A stretch of DNA of 64,000 nucleotides from Gammaproteobacteria bacterium (lineage in GTDB: Bacteria > Pseudomonadota > Gammaproteobacteria > Ga0077554 > Ga007554), in NCBI GenBank assembly GCA_040183005.1, contig JAMPIW010000007.1, positions 62,001 through 126,000 of the forward strand, given 5' to 3'. The notes beneath the pieces are model-generated. The model was not told the origin of the DNA and did not search any database. It saw only the letters and a list, made by a program, of their open reading frames with translations. How positions within the stretch are numbered: the first letter of the stretch is position 1; every line of letters begins with the position of its first letter. Below are positions 16,712 to 26,954 of this stretch, piece after piece. The position numbers and the translations under genes were made by a program.

Positions 16712-19196
16712 AAAGAGCCTCCATTATTCCTTTGGGCTCTAAACTCAGCCCAAAATCTTCGTTGTAGTAGCGGGCATCTGATAGATAAAGAATATCCACC
16801 CCCGTTTGTATTTCATGCAAGGCATTCTCCTTTTGTAGCTTTTCCAACTGGTGAGGAAATACGTTGACGGTATATTGCTGCGCCCGGCGCAAGAGTTTAA
16901 ATTGCTTTTCAACCTCGAATGCCCCGCAAAGCTCACCAATCAATTTTTTTCCCGCACTTCCGTAGGGAACGATAACACCCCGAGTCGGCGCATCAATCGA
17001 GTTGAACGCCTTGGCAGCAGCCATGAATGACTGACGAAGATACAGATTGAAAGGCGTGCCATGACAACGGTGAAATTCCTCTGCTGCATTGGCATTGCCA
17101 GCAAGCAGATTTAACAACGTGTCGTCATGTCCCAATACTTTACTGCTTACCGGGTAATCCATTTCGCCGCGTCGCTCCGCAAAATAGTAGTTGAAGTAGC
17201 AAGCTATAGCAGACGGACTAAGCAAGTCGTTGTCAAATTGGGCGGGATCTTTTTCAAATTCGTCGAGAAGCCGCTCTGTAACACGCTGCCCACAAGCGAT
17301 GTCCACGAGCATATCCACTCGCTCTTCGCTGAGGTTGACGACATGGACATGCCCAATATCACGCAGTCCATTCCGGTTGCATCTACCCGCTGCCTGCGCA
17401 ATGGAGTCCAGTCCTGCAACTGAGCGGATAACCGCACCAAAATCCACATCCACGCCCGCTTCAATCAATTGGGTGCTGACGCATAGTATTGCCTCCTGGG
17501 CTTTAAGGCGTTGCCGAATTTCCGCCAGAATTGCACGTCGGTGAACTGGACACATGCTCGTACTCAAGTGATATATCGGCATGGCTGTCTTCTCATCGCG
17601 GCACAACTGAAATATCGCTTGAGCCGATTTCTTGGTGTTGACGATCACTAGGCAGCTATTAGCTTTTCTGGCTTCTTCCATTGCAAGAGTTGCAACTTCC
17701 TTATCTGACCAACCTCCGGGTTTTCTCCGATTGAGAACTTCGACCCGTTTGAGCTTTCTGAAAAGCTCACCCACATCAGGCATGATTTCATTGCTCGGTG
17801 GAATGCGTAGCGCACCTTTGGATTGCTCGACCATATCCATGAGTGGTTGTGTGGCTGTGCATAACACGACTGTCGTGCCGCAATGTTCAACGAGATAATT
17901 GATAGCGTTGCAGAAGAGGTGAATGCAATTGACGGGTAGTGTCTGGATTTCATCAAATACCAATACGGCATTGGCTAATTGATGCAACCGCCGTGCTCCG
18001 CGTGTACCCGCACCGAACAGCGTTTCTAGCATCTGTACGTTGGTGGTGTAAATGACTGGTGCATCCCAATTTTCGACCAATATCTTGGTTATCCAATTTT
18101 CCTCTTCCGGCATAAGGTTGGAATGATGCTCAAGCACAACGCTGCCGGTTTTCACTCCATCCGGTTCAAGAATTTTCAGAACCACGTCGGCATTCTGGTC
18201 GATAATAGAGGTAAAAGGAATGGCATAAATCACCCTATCCATTTTGTGTTTTTTAGCGTGATGCAGAGCAAAGCGCAGGCTGGCGAGAGTCTTGCCGCCT
18301 CCCGTTGGAACCGTCAAGGTGTAGATACCTTTGCCCTTCTCTGCTTTGTCCCGGCAATGTTGAGAGATGCTGAGACGCAGTTCGTCGATGGGATGTTTGG
18401 CAACAAAACTTGATAGACGCATATCAAGCCGATTTATCAAATGCGTCCAATTGCCATATTGTCCATGTCTCCTAGCCTTTGCGGCGTGTGGTTTTTCAAA
18501 GTCAGCACTGTTGATACGGTCGGCATCAATCAGGCAACTGAACATATATCGAACAAGCAGCCCAACCTTGAATCGGATAATTCGTTCATCGCCACGGCTT
18601 TCTCCACGTACAATTTTTCCAATGGATTCTTTGATGCCGTTAATAATCTCTTCTGGACTGTTCACTAATTCATGAAAGCGAGCCTTAACTGTATCGTCCA
18701 TTTTGTCCATAGCTTCCCGAAGATGGGTGCGATCATCTGATTTTCTAATTCTCCTGGTGAAGTTATCTGCCCCTAAGCTTTTAGTGTCCGAAGACAGGCA
18801 ATCAATCAAGCCTGAATGGTGGGATGCGATGCACAAGGCGAGTATCTGACCAACGACTTTTCCAAGCTCGCCGTGCTTAGAAAATTCTTGCCAAATTAGC
18901 TGCGCACCAGCTGTGGAATGGTCTACCTTTCCTTTCTTGCTCTTCGCATCAACATAATCATCTTCGTCTTGGTCGATCAAACCCACGGCCGATTTCAGAT
19001 AAATCTGAAACTCATCGCTGTACTTGCCCAAGTCATGGAGCAGACCAATCAGCTCGCCTTGATTCTGCAAGCCAATCTTGGCTGCCAGTGACTTTGCAAT
19101 TATCGAAACCTCAAGTAGATGAGCCTCTAAACTTTGCTCTTTTCCATCTGACTTTCGTTGATGTGCAATGTAGGTCATCGCGTCGCTATTGTCCAT
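16695..19196 (-). CDS. cas3: Cas3 helicase-nuclease, type I-C
   Basis: The product is 833 residues with an N-terminal HD nuclease ([26 protein letters not shown]) and an SF2 helicase: Walker [14 protein letters not shown], the DEIQTLP box, motif III CTATQP, and motifs V-VI in [13 protein letters not shown] and [11 protein letters not shown]. All key residues are visible, so it should be active in unwinding and degrading target DNA after Cascade binding. It is first in the cas operon. The start may be 19196 or six codons later; neither has a clear ribosome site. Confidence 0.96.
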   Translation of the reverse strand: MDNSDAMTYIAHQRKSDGKEQSLEAHLLEVSIIAKSLAAKIGLQNQGELIGLLHDLGKYSDEFQIYLKSAVGLIDQDEDDYVDAKSKKGKVDHSTAGAQLIWQEFSKHGELGKVVGQILALCIASHHSGLIDCLSSDTKSLGADNFTRRIRKSDDRTHLREAMDKMDDTVKARFHELVNSPEEIINGIKESIGKIVRGESRGDERIIRFKVGLLVRYMFSCLIDADRINSADFEKPHAAKARRHGQYGNWTHLINRLDMRLSSFVAKHPIDELRLSISQHCRDKAEKGKGIYTLTVPTGGGKTLASLRFALHHAKKHKMDRVIYAIPFTSIIDQNADVVLKILEPDGVKTGSVVLEHHSNLMPEEENWITKILVENWDAPVIYTTNVQMLETLFGAGTRGARRLHQLANAVLVFDEIQTLPVNCIHLFCNAINYLVEHCGTTVVLCTATQPLMDMVEQSKGALRIPPSNEIMPDVGELFRKLKRVEVLNRRKPGGWSDKEVATLAMEEARKANSCLVIVNTKKSAQAIFQLCRDEKTAMPIYHLSTSMCPVHRRAILAEIRQRLKAQEAILCVSTQLIEAGVDVDFGAVIRSVAGLDSIAQAAGRCNRNGLRDIGHVHVVNLSEERVDMLVDIACGQRVTERLLDEFEKDPAQFDNDLLSPSAIACYFNYYFAERRGEMDYPVSSKVLGHDDTLLNLLAGNANAAEEFHRCHGTPFNLYLRQSFMAAAKAFNSIDAPTRGVIVPYGSAGKKLIGELCGAFEVEKQFKLLRRAQQYTVNVFPHQLEKLQKENALHEIQTGVDILYLSDARYYNEDFGLSLEPKGIMEALCVCSS

Positions 19197-19382
19197 TGGT
19201 TGATAGCATAGATGGGGTGCTCAATTCATTCGCCAGACGTACCCGGCCGAACATGAGCCAAAAATGGGTTTCCGGGGTTTTTCATAACTCACTCAAATTA
19301 AGGCTGTAGCTTTGTCTTGTTGTTCTTTTTACCATAGGCACAGGCTCAAAAGCTGAGCCTCTGAATGGCCCGTGAAAAATAT
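19197..19382 (-). promoter_or_regulatory. Region upstream of cas3 with a 7-bp-arm hairpin
   Basis: This 186-bp gap lies between the WYL regulator stop and cas3, and should contain the cas operon promoter if cas3 is not co-transcribed with the regulator. It holds the inverted repeat AGGCTCA / TGAGCCT at 19343-19361 with a 5-base loop and no T-run, so it could be an operator or a weak terminator of the regulator gene. Confidence 0.45.
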
Positions 19383-20360
19383 TTATACGTCGCGGCCATA
19401 TCCCTTCAATGCCTCCCATAACCGCTCAACAACCTCCTTCCGTAACCCCTCCGGCCCCACCACTTCCACGTCTGGCCCGTATTTCAGGATATCCATGATC
19501 AATTCACGAGAATCACCGTAGGGTATGCGCAATTCATAGCTGCCGTCTTTCAACCAGCTCCCTTGCTGGGCGGGGTGCCATTGCTCGTCGGCTACCCAGC
19601 GGGCGCGCTCGGGGGTGAAACGGAGTATGGCGGTGTGGGTGGCTTGGCCTGCGAAGATGCCATAAGCGCTGGTGAAGTGAAGGTCGAGTTGGGTGTCGTT
19701 GATGTCTTCAGCGGGGTTGTTTAGTGTGCGGGCGTTTTGAATGCGGTCGATGGAGAAGCTGCGCAGGGCTTGCCGTTGGTGGCACCAGCCGTCTACGTAC
19801 CAGTTGTCGCGGTAGTGGACGAGCCGTTGCGGTGAGATTTCGCGTTCGGTGAGTTGGTTTTTTTCGCGCCCGAGGTAACAGAGATGCAGGCGTTTGCGTT
19901 GCATTAGGGCGCCGGCGACAGTTTGGAAAGATTCGCCTGTGATGCGCCGTGCGGTGCTGTATAGAATGCGTACGCGGCTGGGGAGTTCGCCGCTGCCGAG
20001 GTGTTCGGTTTCGAGGATGGTTTCGATGCGTTTGCGTAATGGGGAAAGATGCGTTTCCAATAAGCCGGGCTGGGTTTGATTCAGTAATTGCTGCACGGCG
20101 AGCAGGGCATAAAGTTCGGAGGCGTTGAACCAGAGGCCAGGGAGTTCGTAGGGATGTTCGCCGCTTTGTGTGTAATGATAGCCGTTGGCTTTGCGATCAT
20201 AGACGATGGGTGCGCCGATGAAATTTCGCATGTCTTCGATGATGCGATTTAACGTGGCGCGGGAGCATTCGAGGCGCTGTTGAAAAATCTGCCCCGGCAC
20301 AGGATAACGTGCGTTACGCAGTTCTTTGTGCAGGGCGTAGATGCGGTCGAAGCGATCCAT
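19383..20360 (-). CDS. HTH-WYL domain transcriptional regulator of the cas operon
   Basis: The product is 325 residues: an N-terminal winged helix (about 1-60, with RATLNRIIEDMRNFIG), a WYL domain (about 145-215, with NWYVDGWCHQRQALRSFSIDRI) and a C-terminal WCX-like region. WYL proteins bind nucleic-acid or nucleotide ligands and are regularly found beside CRISPR-Cas and other defence loci (CapW, BrxR and the Synechocystis CRISPR repressor type). It lies directly upstream of cas3 in the same orientation, so it is the probable regulator, most likely a repressor. Its start lies 85 bases from the divergent MFS gene. Confidence 0.88.
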   Translation of the reverse strand: MDRFDRIYALHKELRNARYPVPGQIFQQRLECSRATLNRIIEDMRNFIGAPIVYDRKANGYHYTQSGEHPYELPGLWFNASELYALLAVQQLLNQTQPGLLETHLSPLRKRIETILETEHLGSGELPSRVRILYSTARRITGESFQTVAGALMQRKRLHLCYLGREKNQLTEREISPQRLVHYRDNWYVDGWCHQRQALRSFSIDRIQNARTLNNPAEDINDTQLDLHFTSAYGIFAGQATHTAILRFTPERARWVADEQWHPAQQGSWLKDGSYELRIPYGDSRELIMDILKYGPDVEVVGPEGLRKEVVERLWEALKGYGRDV

Positions 20361-20445
20361 GAGTTTTTTGTTTTGTTATGAGCCTCATGACGCTACATTA
20401 AGTCATTACCTTGCGCAAGTGTTGATTGGTGAGATTATTGCTACC

Positions 20446-21624
20446 ATGAAAAAGCCCCTTCCTCGCACTGTTGTCATTCTCGGGCTGGTCAGTTTTTTTA
20501 ATGACCTGGCCTCGGAAATGGTGACACCACTGATTCCCATCCTGCTTGCAACCGTGCTCGGCGCGGGACCTGTTGCGCTGGGGTTGATCGAAGGGATGGC
20601 CGATGCGGTGTCGAGTCTTCTCAAGCTCTGGTCGGGCAGATTCTCTGATGTGCTGGGCGGAAGGCGCAAGTGGCTGACATTTTATGGCTACCTGATTTCC
20701 AACATCGCCCGGCCAGCGCTGGGTCTGATTGGAAGTTGGTGGATGATGGCGGGTCTGCGCAGTATTGACAGGGTGGGGAAGGGCATTCGCACGGCTCCCC
20801 GCGACGCCCTTGTGTCGGATGCAGCGGCGCCGGAAATCAGGGGCTATGCCTACGGTTTTCAGCGTGCGCTGGACAATGCCGGAGGTATGGGTGGCAGCCT
20901 GCTCGCTGCCGCTGTACTGACGTTGTCATCCCTGTCATTGTCCCAAGTCATACTCTGGTCAGCCATTCCAGGGTTTGCCGGGGTCTTGCTGATTGCCTTT
21001 GGCATTAAAGAGAAGACCAAGGAGATCGATCCTCCGCAACGAGAGCCTCTCCCGCCTTTGAGCTGGCGGCTGCTTTCGGCGCCGATGCGGCGTTATCTGA
21101 TGGTGTTGGTGATTTTTACGTTCGCCCGTGCTTCCGAGACATTCATCGTGTTGCGCGGCAATGAGTTGGGCATGGGAGTGGTTGAGTTGCTACTGCTGTG
21201 GGCTGCGCTGAATGGCGCCAAGTCGGTATCCTCGTGGCGGGGCGGCAAATTGGCTGATGCCCTGGGGCTGGAAAGGCTGGTGCTGATAGGTTGGGTGGCC
21301 TACTCTGTCGGCTTCTTGTTGTTAGGCGCGGTGTCGCAAACTACCACCTTGTGGGCGGCGGCGATTACCTATGGTTTTCTGGCAGGTCTGAGCGAGGGAG
21401 GAGAGCGCGCGTTGATTGGCGCCTTTGCGGGGGCCGACGAACGCGGCACGGCCTTTGGCTGGTACAACATGGCATTGGGTTTGGCCGCTATTCCCGCAGG
21501 CCTGCTGTTTGGCGGGATCTGGCATTTCTGGGGCGCAGGCGTGGCATTCACCGCCGCAGGCCTGTTCGCGGCACTTGCTGCACTGTTATTGCATTTCTGG
21601 GCGAGGGTTTCTCTGAAACACTGA
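20446..21624 (+). CDS. MFS transporter
   Basis: The product is 392 residues with about 11-12 hydrophobic segments. The loop RVGKGIRTAPRDALVSDAA and LGGRRKWLTFYGY between helices 2 and 3 are typical of the major facilitator superfamily. It would be an inner-membrane secondary transporter; the substrate cannot be told. Start 20446 fits the first membrane segment (MKKPLPRTVVILGLVSFF); a longer frame runs back into the divergent regulator. It stands outside the cas operon and is probably the flanking chromosome. Confidence 0.85.
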   Translation: MKKPLPRTVVILGLVSFFNDLASEMVTPLIPILLATVLGAGPVALGLIEGMADAVSSLLKLWSGRFSDVLGGRRKWLTFYGYLISNIARPALGLIGSWWMMAGLRSIDRVGKGIRTAPRDALVSDAAAPEIRGYAYGFQRALDNAGGMGGSLLAAAVLTLSSLSLSQVILWSAIPGFAGVLLIAFGIKEKTKEIDPPQREPLPPLSWRLLSAPMRRYLMVLVIFTFARASETFIVLRGNELGMGVVELLLLWAALNGAKSVSSWRGGKLADALGLERLVLIGWVAYSVGFLLLGAVSQTTTLWAAAITYGFLAGLSEGGERALIGAFAGADERGTAFGWYNMALGLAAIPAGLLFGGIWHFWGAGVAFTAAGLFAALAALLLHFWARVSLKH

Positions 21625-21631
21625 CGGTCTG

Positions 21632-21997
21632 CTATTTGCCGATGAGCAGGTTGCTAAAAAAGCCGAAAATGGAAATAAACAACGCAACAAAAAAACCGGT
21701 CCAAAACCCATCGATAGTAAAGCCTGGCACCAGCCATGCCACCAGCAACAACATCGACGTATTGATGATCAGCAGGAAAAACCCCAGGGTGAGCACCGAT
21801 AATGGCAAGGTCAGGATGACCAGCACGGGGCGGATAATGGCATTGGCGAAGCCAAGCAGCAGGGCGGACACCCAGAGCGCGCCAGCGCTCGCGAAGGAAA
21901 TGCCTGAAAACAGGTAACTTGCCACCCATAAGGCAAGGGTGATGATCGCCCAGCGCAACAGCAGCGCGAGTACCGGATTGAACGCGGCCGTCATCAT
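21632..21997 (-). CDS. Small membrane protein, phage-holin/YvlD-like family
   Basis: The product is 121 residues with four hydrophobic helices and the motif FANAIIRPVLVILTLPLSVLTLG, characteristic of the bacterial family often labelled phage holin family or DUF360 (YvlD-like). The role of this chromosomal family is unknown; there is no phage context here. GGAGG lies six bases before the start. It follows the HDOD gene by nine bases and is likely co-transcribed with it. Confidence 0.8.
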   Translation of the reverse strand: MMTAAFNPVLALLLRWAIITLALWVASYLFSGISFASAGALWVSALLLGFANAIIRPVLVILTLPLSVLTLGFFLLIINTSMLLLVAWLVPGFTIDGFWTGFFVALFISIFGFFSNLLIGK

Positions 21998-22006
21998 TCT
22001 GACCTC

Positions 22007-22861
22007 CTACGCCGCATCCGGATAGACCAGGCGCAGCGCCTCACTGAATCGCGTCTCCGCCTCGATAACCACCGGTTCGACCACATCCTCCGAAAGGCCG
22101 ACGAGATCCCACGCCACGGATTCAAAAGGCGCCACATGACGGTTGCCGCTGCTGCCGAATTGCACAGCACTCGCAATAATGTTGGCAAGATGGGTTATCG
22201 CCGCGTCCAGCGGGAATTGTGGTGCCAGCAAAGGTGTGTGATGGAAGGCTACCGCCTCTTCCAGATGCGCGGGCAACTTCCATGCGCGCAGCAGTTCTCC
22301 TCCCACAGTGGCATGGTCAAACCCCATCACCGCTCGCTCCGCCTGGCAGAGCGTCTCGCTGCCATGCGATGCCCGCAACAGCGCCTCACGCGCCAGTTCA
22401 GGGATTTTGCGGTAGATCAGCAAGCTGCCCACATCATGCAGCAGTCCTTCCACGAAAAATCTTTCCGCATGGGATTCACCACGCCGCGCCGCCAGTCCGC
22501 GCGCCACTAGGGCGCAGCCAATGCTGTGGCGCCAGAAACTGTCCATGGTGACGATATCATTCGGCAAACCTGAAAACAATTTGACGACCGATGTCGCTAG
22601 AATCAAATCGCGCAATTCATGCATGCCAACGATGGTAATGGCCCGGGACACCGTATCAATCTTGCCTGGGAAACCATAAAAAGAACTGTTAACTATTTTC
22701 AGCAAGCGTGCCGTTAATCCCGCATCCTGGCTGATTACCCGCCCGATGTCAGCAGCCGAATAGTGCGGGTTGTCGATCATCTCATTAACGCGCAGGAATA
22801 CCTCTGGCAGTGACACCAGGCGGAGTGTGCCTGCAACGATCTCGTGTGGGCTAACTGTCAT
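22007..22861 (-). CDS. HDOD-domain signalling protein
   Basis: The product is 284 residues, almost all one HDOD domain: SLPEVFLRVNEMIDNP, ISQDAGLTARLLKIVNSSFYG, GLLHDVGSLLIY, AVAFHHTP. HDOD proteins are degenerate HD phosphohydrolases used in signalling and motility or cyclic-di-GMP pathways. An HD pair (GLLHDVG) is present, but HDOD proteins generally lack confirmed hydrolase activity. The start overlaps the upstream small gene by 11 bases, suggesting that the two work together. Confidence 0.9.
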   Translation of the reverse strand: MTVSPHEIVAGTLRLVSLPEVFLRVNEMIDNPHYSAADIGRVISQDAGLTARLLKIVNSSFYGFPGKIDTVSRAITIVGMHELRDLILATSVVKLFSGLPNDIVTMDSFWRHSIGCALVARGLAARRGESHAERFFVEGLLHDVGSLLIYRKIPELAREALLRASHGSETLCQAERAVMGFDHATVGGELLRAWKLPAHLEEAVAFHHTPLLAPQFPLDAAITHLANIIASAVQFGSSGNRHVAPFESVAWDLVGLSEDVVEPVVIEAETRFSEALRLVYPDAA

Positions 22862-23192
22862 GCCGGCAGGCCCCCGCGCCTGCGTGTCCTACGCGCAGCT
22901 CGCACAGTCGGATAAGGGTTTTGATGAACGGGTGATTGACATTGTTATGCCGGAATAATTCCAGCATGTGGGGTTGCTGGTCAAGGGACTCTGCGAGCGA
23001 GGGTGAATTTTCGCTGGTTTGCCCCGGCGTATCCAGGATTCGAACCTGCTCGATCCCGTGCGCCTTGAGCATGAGCAGGTGTTTGCGCGAAAGTTGGGCT
23101 CCGGCCTCCAGCAACAAGCTGCCGCTTGTGGAGCTTACGCTTGCGGCAAGTATGGCGCCGGGCTGGATCTCATCAATATTTTTATCCGTCAT
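22851..23192 (-). CDS. Small protein of unknown function upstream of the HDOD gene
   Basis: The product is 113 residues. The N-terminal half has the pattern GAILAASVSSTSGSLLLEAG and LMLKAHGIEQVRIL, resembling the small beta domain that precedes the HD domain in many HD-GYP proteins. It has no catalytic motif. Overlap with the HDOD gene suggests a split two-part signalling protein. The C-terminal 20 residues look like a low-complexity tail. Confidence 0.6.
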   Translation of the reverse strand: MTDKNIDEIQPGAILAASVSSTSGSLLLEAGAQLSRKHLLMLKAHGIEQVRILDTPGQTSENSPSLAESLDQQPHMLELFRHNNVNHPFIKTLIRLCELRVGHAGAGACRHDS

Positions 23193-23375
23193 GTGTTACC
23201 CCGTGCTCCTTTTGCTTACGTCTTACTTGTTGTATTTTTTAATTTTTTTGATTTTACACTTTCCCGGTTATCAAGCAAGAGGCGTAAATTACGGCAATGG
23301 CCTGATTTTATGCCGCGTTTCTATTGACCGGCAGAGGCGGTATAAGTACTATACGCAACCTCTAGTTGCAAATCT

Positions 23376-23451
<76 letters not shown>

Positions 23452-23543
23452 ATTTCTTTAAGACTTATTGTCTATAGCTCAAGTGCTTTTGTAACACTTT
23501 GGGTTTGTCCCAAGGTTTTCGAGAGATGCTTTTGAAGCCGGGC

Positions 23544-23600
23544 GCGGACTTTCAGTCCGCTGCCCCCGGCGCCAGAGACCACCGGCTTTAGCCGGTGGTC
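23544..23600 (-). terminator. Two hairpins after the aminotransferase gene
   Basis: GCGGACT-TTC-AGTCCGC (23544-23560) and the strong 10-bp hairpin GACCACCGGC-TTTA-GCCGGTGGTC (23577-23600) lie directly after the aminotransferase stop (minus strand) and between convergent tRNA-Asn and aminotransferase transcripts. Neither has a clear T-run, so they may stabilise the 3' end rather than terminate on their own. Confidence 0.5.
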
Positions 23601-23602
23601 GT

Positions 23603-24790
23603 TCAGGTGTTGACGAAGCCCTTTATCCTCCGCAACGCTTCCCGCAGATTGTCCATATGGGTGGCGAATGACAGGCGCATGTAGCCCGGTGCGCCGAATG
23701 CCGATCCCGGCACCAGGGCTACGCCGGTTTCATTGAGCAGATACTCCGCCAGCTCCACGTCGGTGGTGACCCCATCCAGAGAGTCGATCACACCTTGCAT
23801 GCAGGGGAAGGCGTAAAACGCCCCTTGCGAGGGTAGGCATTTGACCCCATTAATCGTATTCAGCTCCGCAACCACGAAGTCATGGCGTTCCTTGAAGGCT
23901 ACAAGCATGGTCTGGATACACGACTGGTCACCCTCCAGGGCGGCTTGCGCGGCCACCTGGGAGATGGAGGCGGGGTTAGAGGTGCTTTGTGACTGGATGT
24001 TGGTCATGGCTTCTATGAGCGGCGTCGGGCCTGCGGCATAGCCGATGCGCCAGCCGGTCATGGAATAGGCCTTGGATACGCCGTTCAGCATGATAGTGCG
24101 TTCATAAAGATCGGGGCAGGCGTTAAGGATGTTGCAGAAGGGCTCTTCGCTCCACAGGATGTGCTCATACATGTCGTCATTGGCGATCAATACCTGCGGA
24201 TAATCGCGCAGCACTGCGCCCAAAGCCTCCAGTTCGGCGCGGGTGTAGGCAACGCCGGTGGGGTTGGAGGGGCTATTGATGACAAACAGGCGGGTTTTGG
24301 GTGTGATTGCTGCCCGCAGTTGTTCGGGAGTGATCTTGAAGCCTTGCTCGATGCCCGCATACACGATGACAGGCTGGCCATCGGCGAGCAGCACCATATC
24401 GGGATAAGACACCCAATAGGGGGCGGGGATGATTACCTCGTCGCCAGGATTGAGTAGCGCCTGCGCCAGATTATAGAAGCTCTGCTTACCGCCGCACGAC
24501 ACCAGGATCTGATTCGGCATATAGTTAAGGCCGTTGTCGCGTGCAAACTTGGCTATAATGGCTTTCTTCAGGCCGGGGATGCCGTCCACGGCGGTATATT
24601 TGGTGAAGCCATTATGGATGGCCTGGATGGCGGCCTGTTTGATGTGCTCCGGTGTGTCGAAATCCGGTTCGCCCGCACCCAGGCCAATGATGTCGCGTCC
24701 CGCAGCCTTGAGCTGCGCGGCGCGTGCCGTGACGGCGAGTGTGGGTGAGGGTTTAATGCGTTGGACGCGATTGGAAAGTTGAATGTTCAA
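23603..24790 (-). CDS. Pyridoxal-phosphate aminotransferase, class I (aspartate/prephenate type)
   Basis: The product is 395 residues. It shows GAGEPDFDTPEHIK, the substrate/PLP motif NSPSNPTG, the Schiff-base Lys in NGVSKAYSMTGWRIGYA, and the C-terminal Arg in GYMRLSFA. These belong to the subgroup I-gamma aspartate aminotransferases that convert aspartate and 2-oxoglutarate to oxaloacetate and glutamate. The start was set at TTG 24790 because the family N-terminus begins there (NIQLSNRVQRIKPSPTLAV) and AGGAA lies seven bases upstream; the frame extends ten codons further without support. It is divergent from uvrB. Confidence 0.9.
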   Translation of the reverse strand: MNIQLSNRVQRIKPSPTLAVTARAAQLKAAGRDIIGLGAGEPDFDTPEHIKQAAIQAIHNGFTKYTAVDGIPGLKKAIIAKFARDNGLNYMPNQILVSCGGKQSFYNLAQALLNPGDEVIIPAPYWVSYPDMVLLADGQPVIVYAGIEQGFKITPEQLRAAITPKTRLFVINSPSNPTGVAYTRAELEALGAVLRDYPQVLIANDDMYEHILWSEEPFCNILNACPDLYERTIMLNGVSKAYSMTGWRIGYAAGPTPLIEAMTNIQSQSTSNPASISQVAAQAALEGDQSCIQTMLVAFKERHDFVVAELNTINGVKCLPSQGAFYAFPCMQGVIDSLDGVTTDVELAEYLLNETGVALVPGSAFGAPGYMRLSFATHMDNLREALRRIKGFVNT

Positions 24791-24860
24791 GCCAGTGTTC
24801 CTGAATAGTCTGAATCTCAACCCTTAATAATACTTGAATAGCGGCATTACCAAAATCCCC

Positions 24861-26885
24861 ATGAGCAAAACTTTTCATATTGATGTGCCCATGACGCCGG
24901 CGGGCGACCAGCCTGCGGCGATCAACGCGCTTGTTGAGGGGCTGGAGGCTGGCCTGGTGAAGCAGACGCTACTCGGCGTGACCGGCTCAGGCAAGACCTT
25001 TACCATCGCCAATGTCATCCAGGCCGTGCAGCGGCCCACCTTGATTCTGGCCCCCAACAAGACCTTGGCGGCCCAGCTTTATGGTGAGATGCGCGATTTC
25101 TTCCCGGGGAACGCCGTGGAGTATTTCGTTTCCTATTACGATTACTACCAGCCCGAGGCCTATGTCCCTGCCTCAGATACCTATATAGAGAAAGACTCCT
25201 CGATCAACGAGCATATCGAGCAGATGCGTCTGTCTGCCACCAAGGCGCTGCTGCAGCGCAGGGATTGCATCATTGTCGCCACGGTGTCCGCCATTTACGG
25301 CCTGGGTGATCCGCAGGCCTATCTGAGCATGGTGCTGCACGTGGTGCGCGGTGAAACGATCAATCAGCGCGACCTGCTGCGCCGCCTCGCCGATCTGCAA
25401 TACACGCGCAACGACATCGAGCTGCACCGAGCCACTTACCGCGTGCGTGGCGAGGTGATCGACATCTTTCCGGCGGAGTCCGACCGTGAGGCATTGCGCA
25501 TTGAGCTGTTCGATGATGAGGTCGAGTCCCTGGCCTGGTTTGATCCGCTTACCGGTGAGATCCTGCGCCGCGTGCCGCGCGTGACCATCTTCCCCAAGAG
25601 CCACTATGTAACGCCGCGCCAGACCTTGCTCGACGCCATAGAGAGAATCAAGGACGAGCTGCGCGAGAGGCTGGACTACCTGTATGCCCAGAACAAACTG
25701 GTCGAGGCACAGCGTCTTGAGCAGCGCACGCGCTTTGATATCGAGATGATCATGGAGCTGGGCTATTGTTCCGGCATCGAAAACTACTCGCGCTATCTGT
25801 CGGGTCGCCCGGCAGGCGAGCCGCCGCCGACACTGTTTGATTACCTGCCAAGTGGTGCGCTGCTGGTGATCGACGAAAGCCATGTCACCCTGCCGCAACT
25901 GGGCGCCATGTACAAAGGCGACCGCTCGCGCAAGGAAAACCTGGTGAATTACGGTTTTCGCATGCCGTCGGCGCTGGATAATCGTCCGTTGCGCTTCGAG
26001 GAATTCGAGCGCATCGCGCCGCAGACTATTTATGTCTCCGCCACGCCGAGCGCTTATGAGCTGGAACACTCCGGGGCGATAGTCGAGCAGGTGGTGCGTC
26101 CGACCGGTTTGATCGACCCGGAAATCGAGGTGCGTCCGGTGGGCACGCAGGTGGATGACCTGCTGTCTGAGATCAACAAGCGCGCCGCGATTAGCGAGCG
26201 CGTTCTAGTGACCACACTTACCAAGCGCATGTCCGAGGATCTCACCGACTATCTCACCGATCACGGCGTTAAAGTGCGCTATTTGCATTCAGATATCGAC
26301 ACGGTGGAGCGCGTCGAGATCATTCGCGACCTGCGGCTGGGCAAGTTCGACGTGCTGGTGGGCATCAACCTGCTGCGCGAGGGTTTGGATATTCCAGAGG
26401 TGTCGCTGGTGGCCATTCTTGATGCGGACAAAGAGGGCTTTTTACGCTCCGAGCGTTCCCTCATCCAGACCATCGGCCGTGCCGCGCGTAACTTGCATGG
26501 CAGGGCGATTCTCTATGCGGACCGGATCACTGGCTCCATGGAACGCGCCATCGGCGAGACCGAACGTCGCCGCAACAAACAGATCGCCCACAACGAGGCG
26601 CATGGCATCACACCGCGCGGCGTGGAAAAAACTATTTCCGACATTATGGAAGGCGCTTATCCTGGTAGCCCCGGCTCACCCAAGCAATATGCTCAGATAG
26701 CCGATGAAATCGCGACGTATGCCGCGCTCTCGCCTGAGAAGCTGATGCAAAAAATCAAGAAGCTGGAACAGCAAATGTACAAGCACGCCCGTGACCTGGA
26801 GTTCGAAGAGGCGGGCCGCATCCGTGATGAAATCCACAAGATCCAGCAATATGGGTTGGGGATGCCGGATGTGAAGGCGGGATGA
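24861..26885 (+). CDS. uvrB: Excinuclease ABC subunit B (UvrB)
   Basis: The product is 674 residues. Visible are Walker A GVTGSGKT, the damage-binding beta-hairpin region [21 protein letters not shown], the DESH box [15 protein letters not shown], the helicase motif QTIGRAARN, and a C-terminal UVR domain ([16 protein letters not shown]) that contacts UvrC. It loads at damaged DNA in nucleotide excision repair. The ATG at 24861 fits the family N-terminus; the ribosome site is weak. A long hairpin follows the stop. Confidence 0.97.
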   Translation: MSKTFHIDVPMTPAGDQPAAINALVEGLEAGLVKQTLLGVTGSGKTFTIANVIQAVQRPTLILAPNKTLAAQLYGEMRDFFPGNAVEYFVSYYDYYQPEAYVPASDTYIEKDSSINEHIEQMRLSATKALLQRRDCIIVATVSAIYGLGDPQAYLSMVLHVVRGETINQRDLLRRLADLQYTRNDIELHRATYRVRGEVIDIFPAESDREALRIELFDDEVESLAWFDPLTGEILRRVPRVTIFPKSHYVTPRQTLLDAIERIKDELRERLDYLYAQNKLVEAQRLEQRTRFDIEMIMELGYCSGIENYSRYLSGRPAGEPPPTLFDYLPSGALLVIDESHVTLPQLGAMYKGDRSRKENLVNYGFRMPSALDNRPLRFEEFERIAPQTIYVSATPSAYELEHSGAIVEQVVRPTGLIDPEIEVRPVGTQVDDLLSEINKRAAISERVLVTTLTKRMSEDLTDYLTDHGVKVRYLHSDIDTVERVEIIRDLRLGKFDVLVGINLLREGLDIPEVSLVAILDADKEGFLRSERSLIQTIGRAARNLHGRAILYADRITGSMERAIGETERRRNKQIAHNEAHGITPRGVEKTISDIMEGAYPGSPGSPKQYAQIADEIATYAALSPEKLMQKIKKLEQQMYKHARDLEFEEAGRIRDEIHKIQQYGLGMPDVKAG

Positions 26886-26904
26886 ATTTCTAGGGGGTAA
26901 AATG

Positions 26905-26943
26905 CTGATATGCCGCCGAAGAATTTCTTCGACGGCATATCAG
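26905..26943. terminator. 39-base hairpin between convergent uvrB and cytochrome genes
   Basis: CTGATATGCCG pairs with CGGCATATCAG and an inner CGAAGA pairs with TCTTCG, giving about 17 base pairs. It has no T-run in either direction but is placed between two converging genes, so it probably ends or stabilises both transcripts. Confidence 0.6.
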
Positions 26944-26954
26944 GTTAAAGACTT

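Noticed and set aside
21632-21997. Prophage or lysis module suggested by the holin-like protein
   Set aside because: No other phage gene is near; this family is common in chromosomes without phage.
25173-26069. 298-codon open frame antisense to uvrB
   Set aside because: Shadow of a GC-rich conserved gene; codon pattern follows uvrB.
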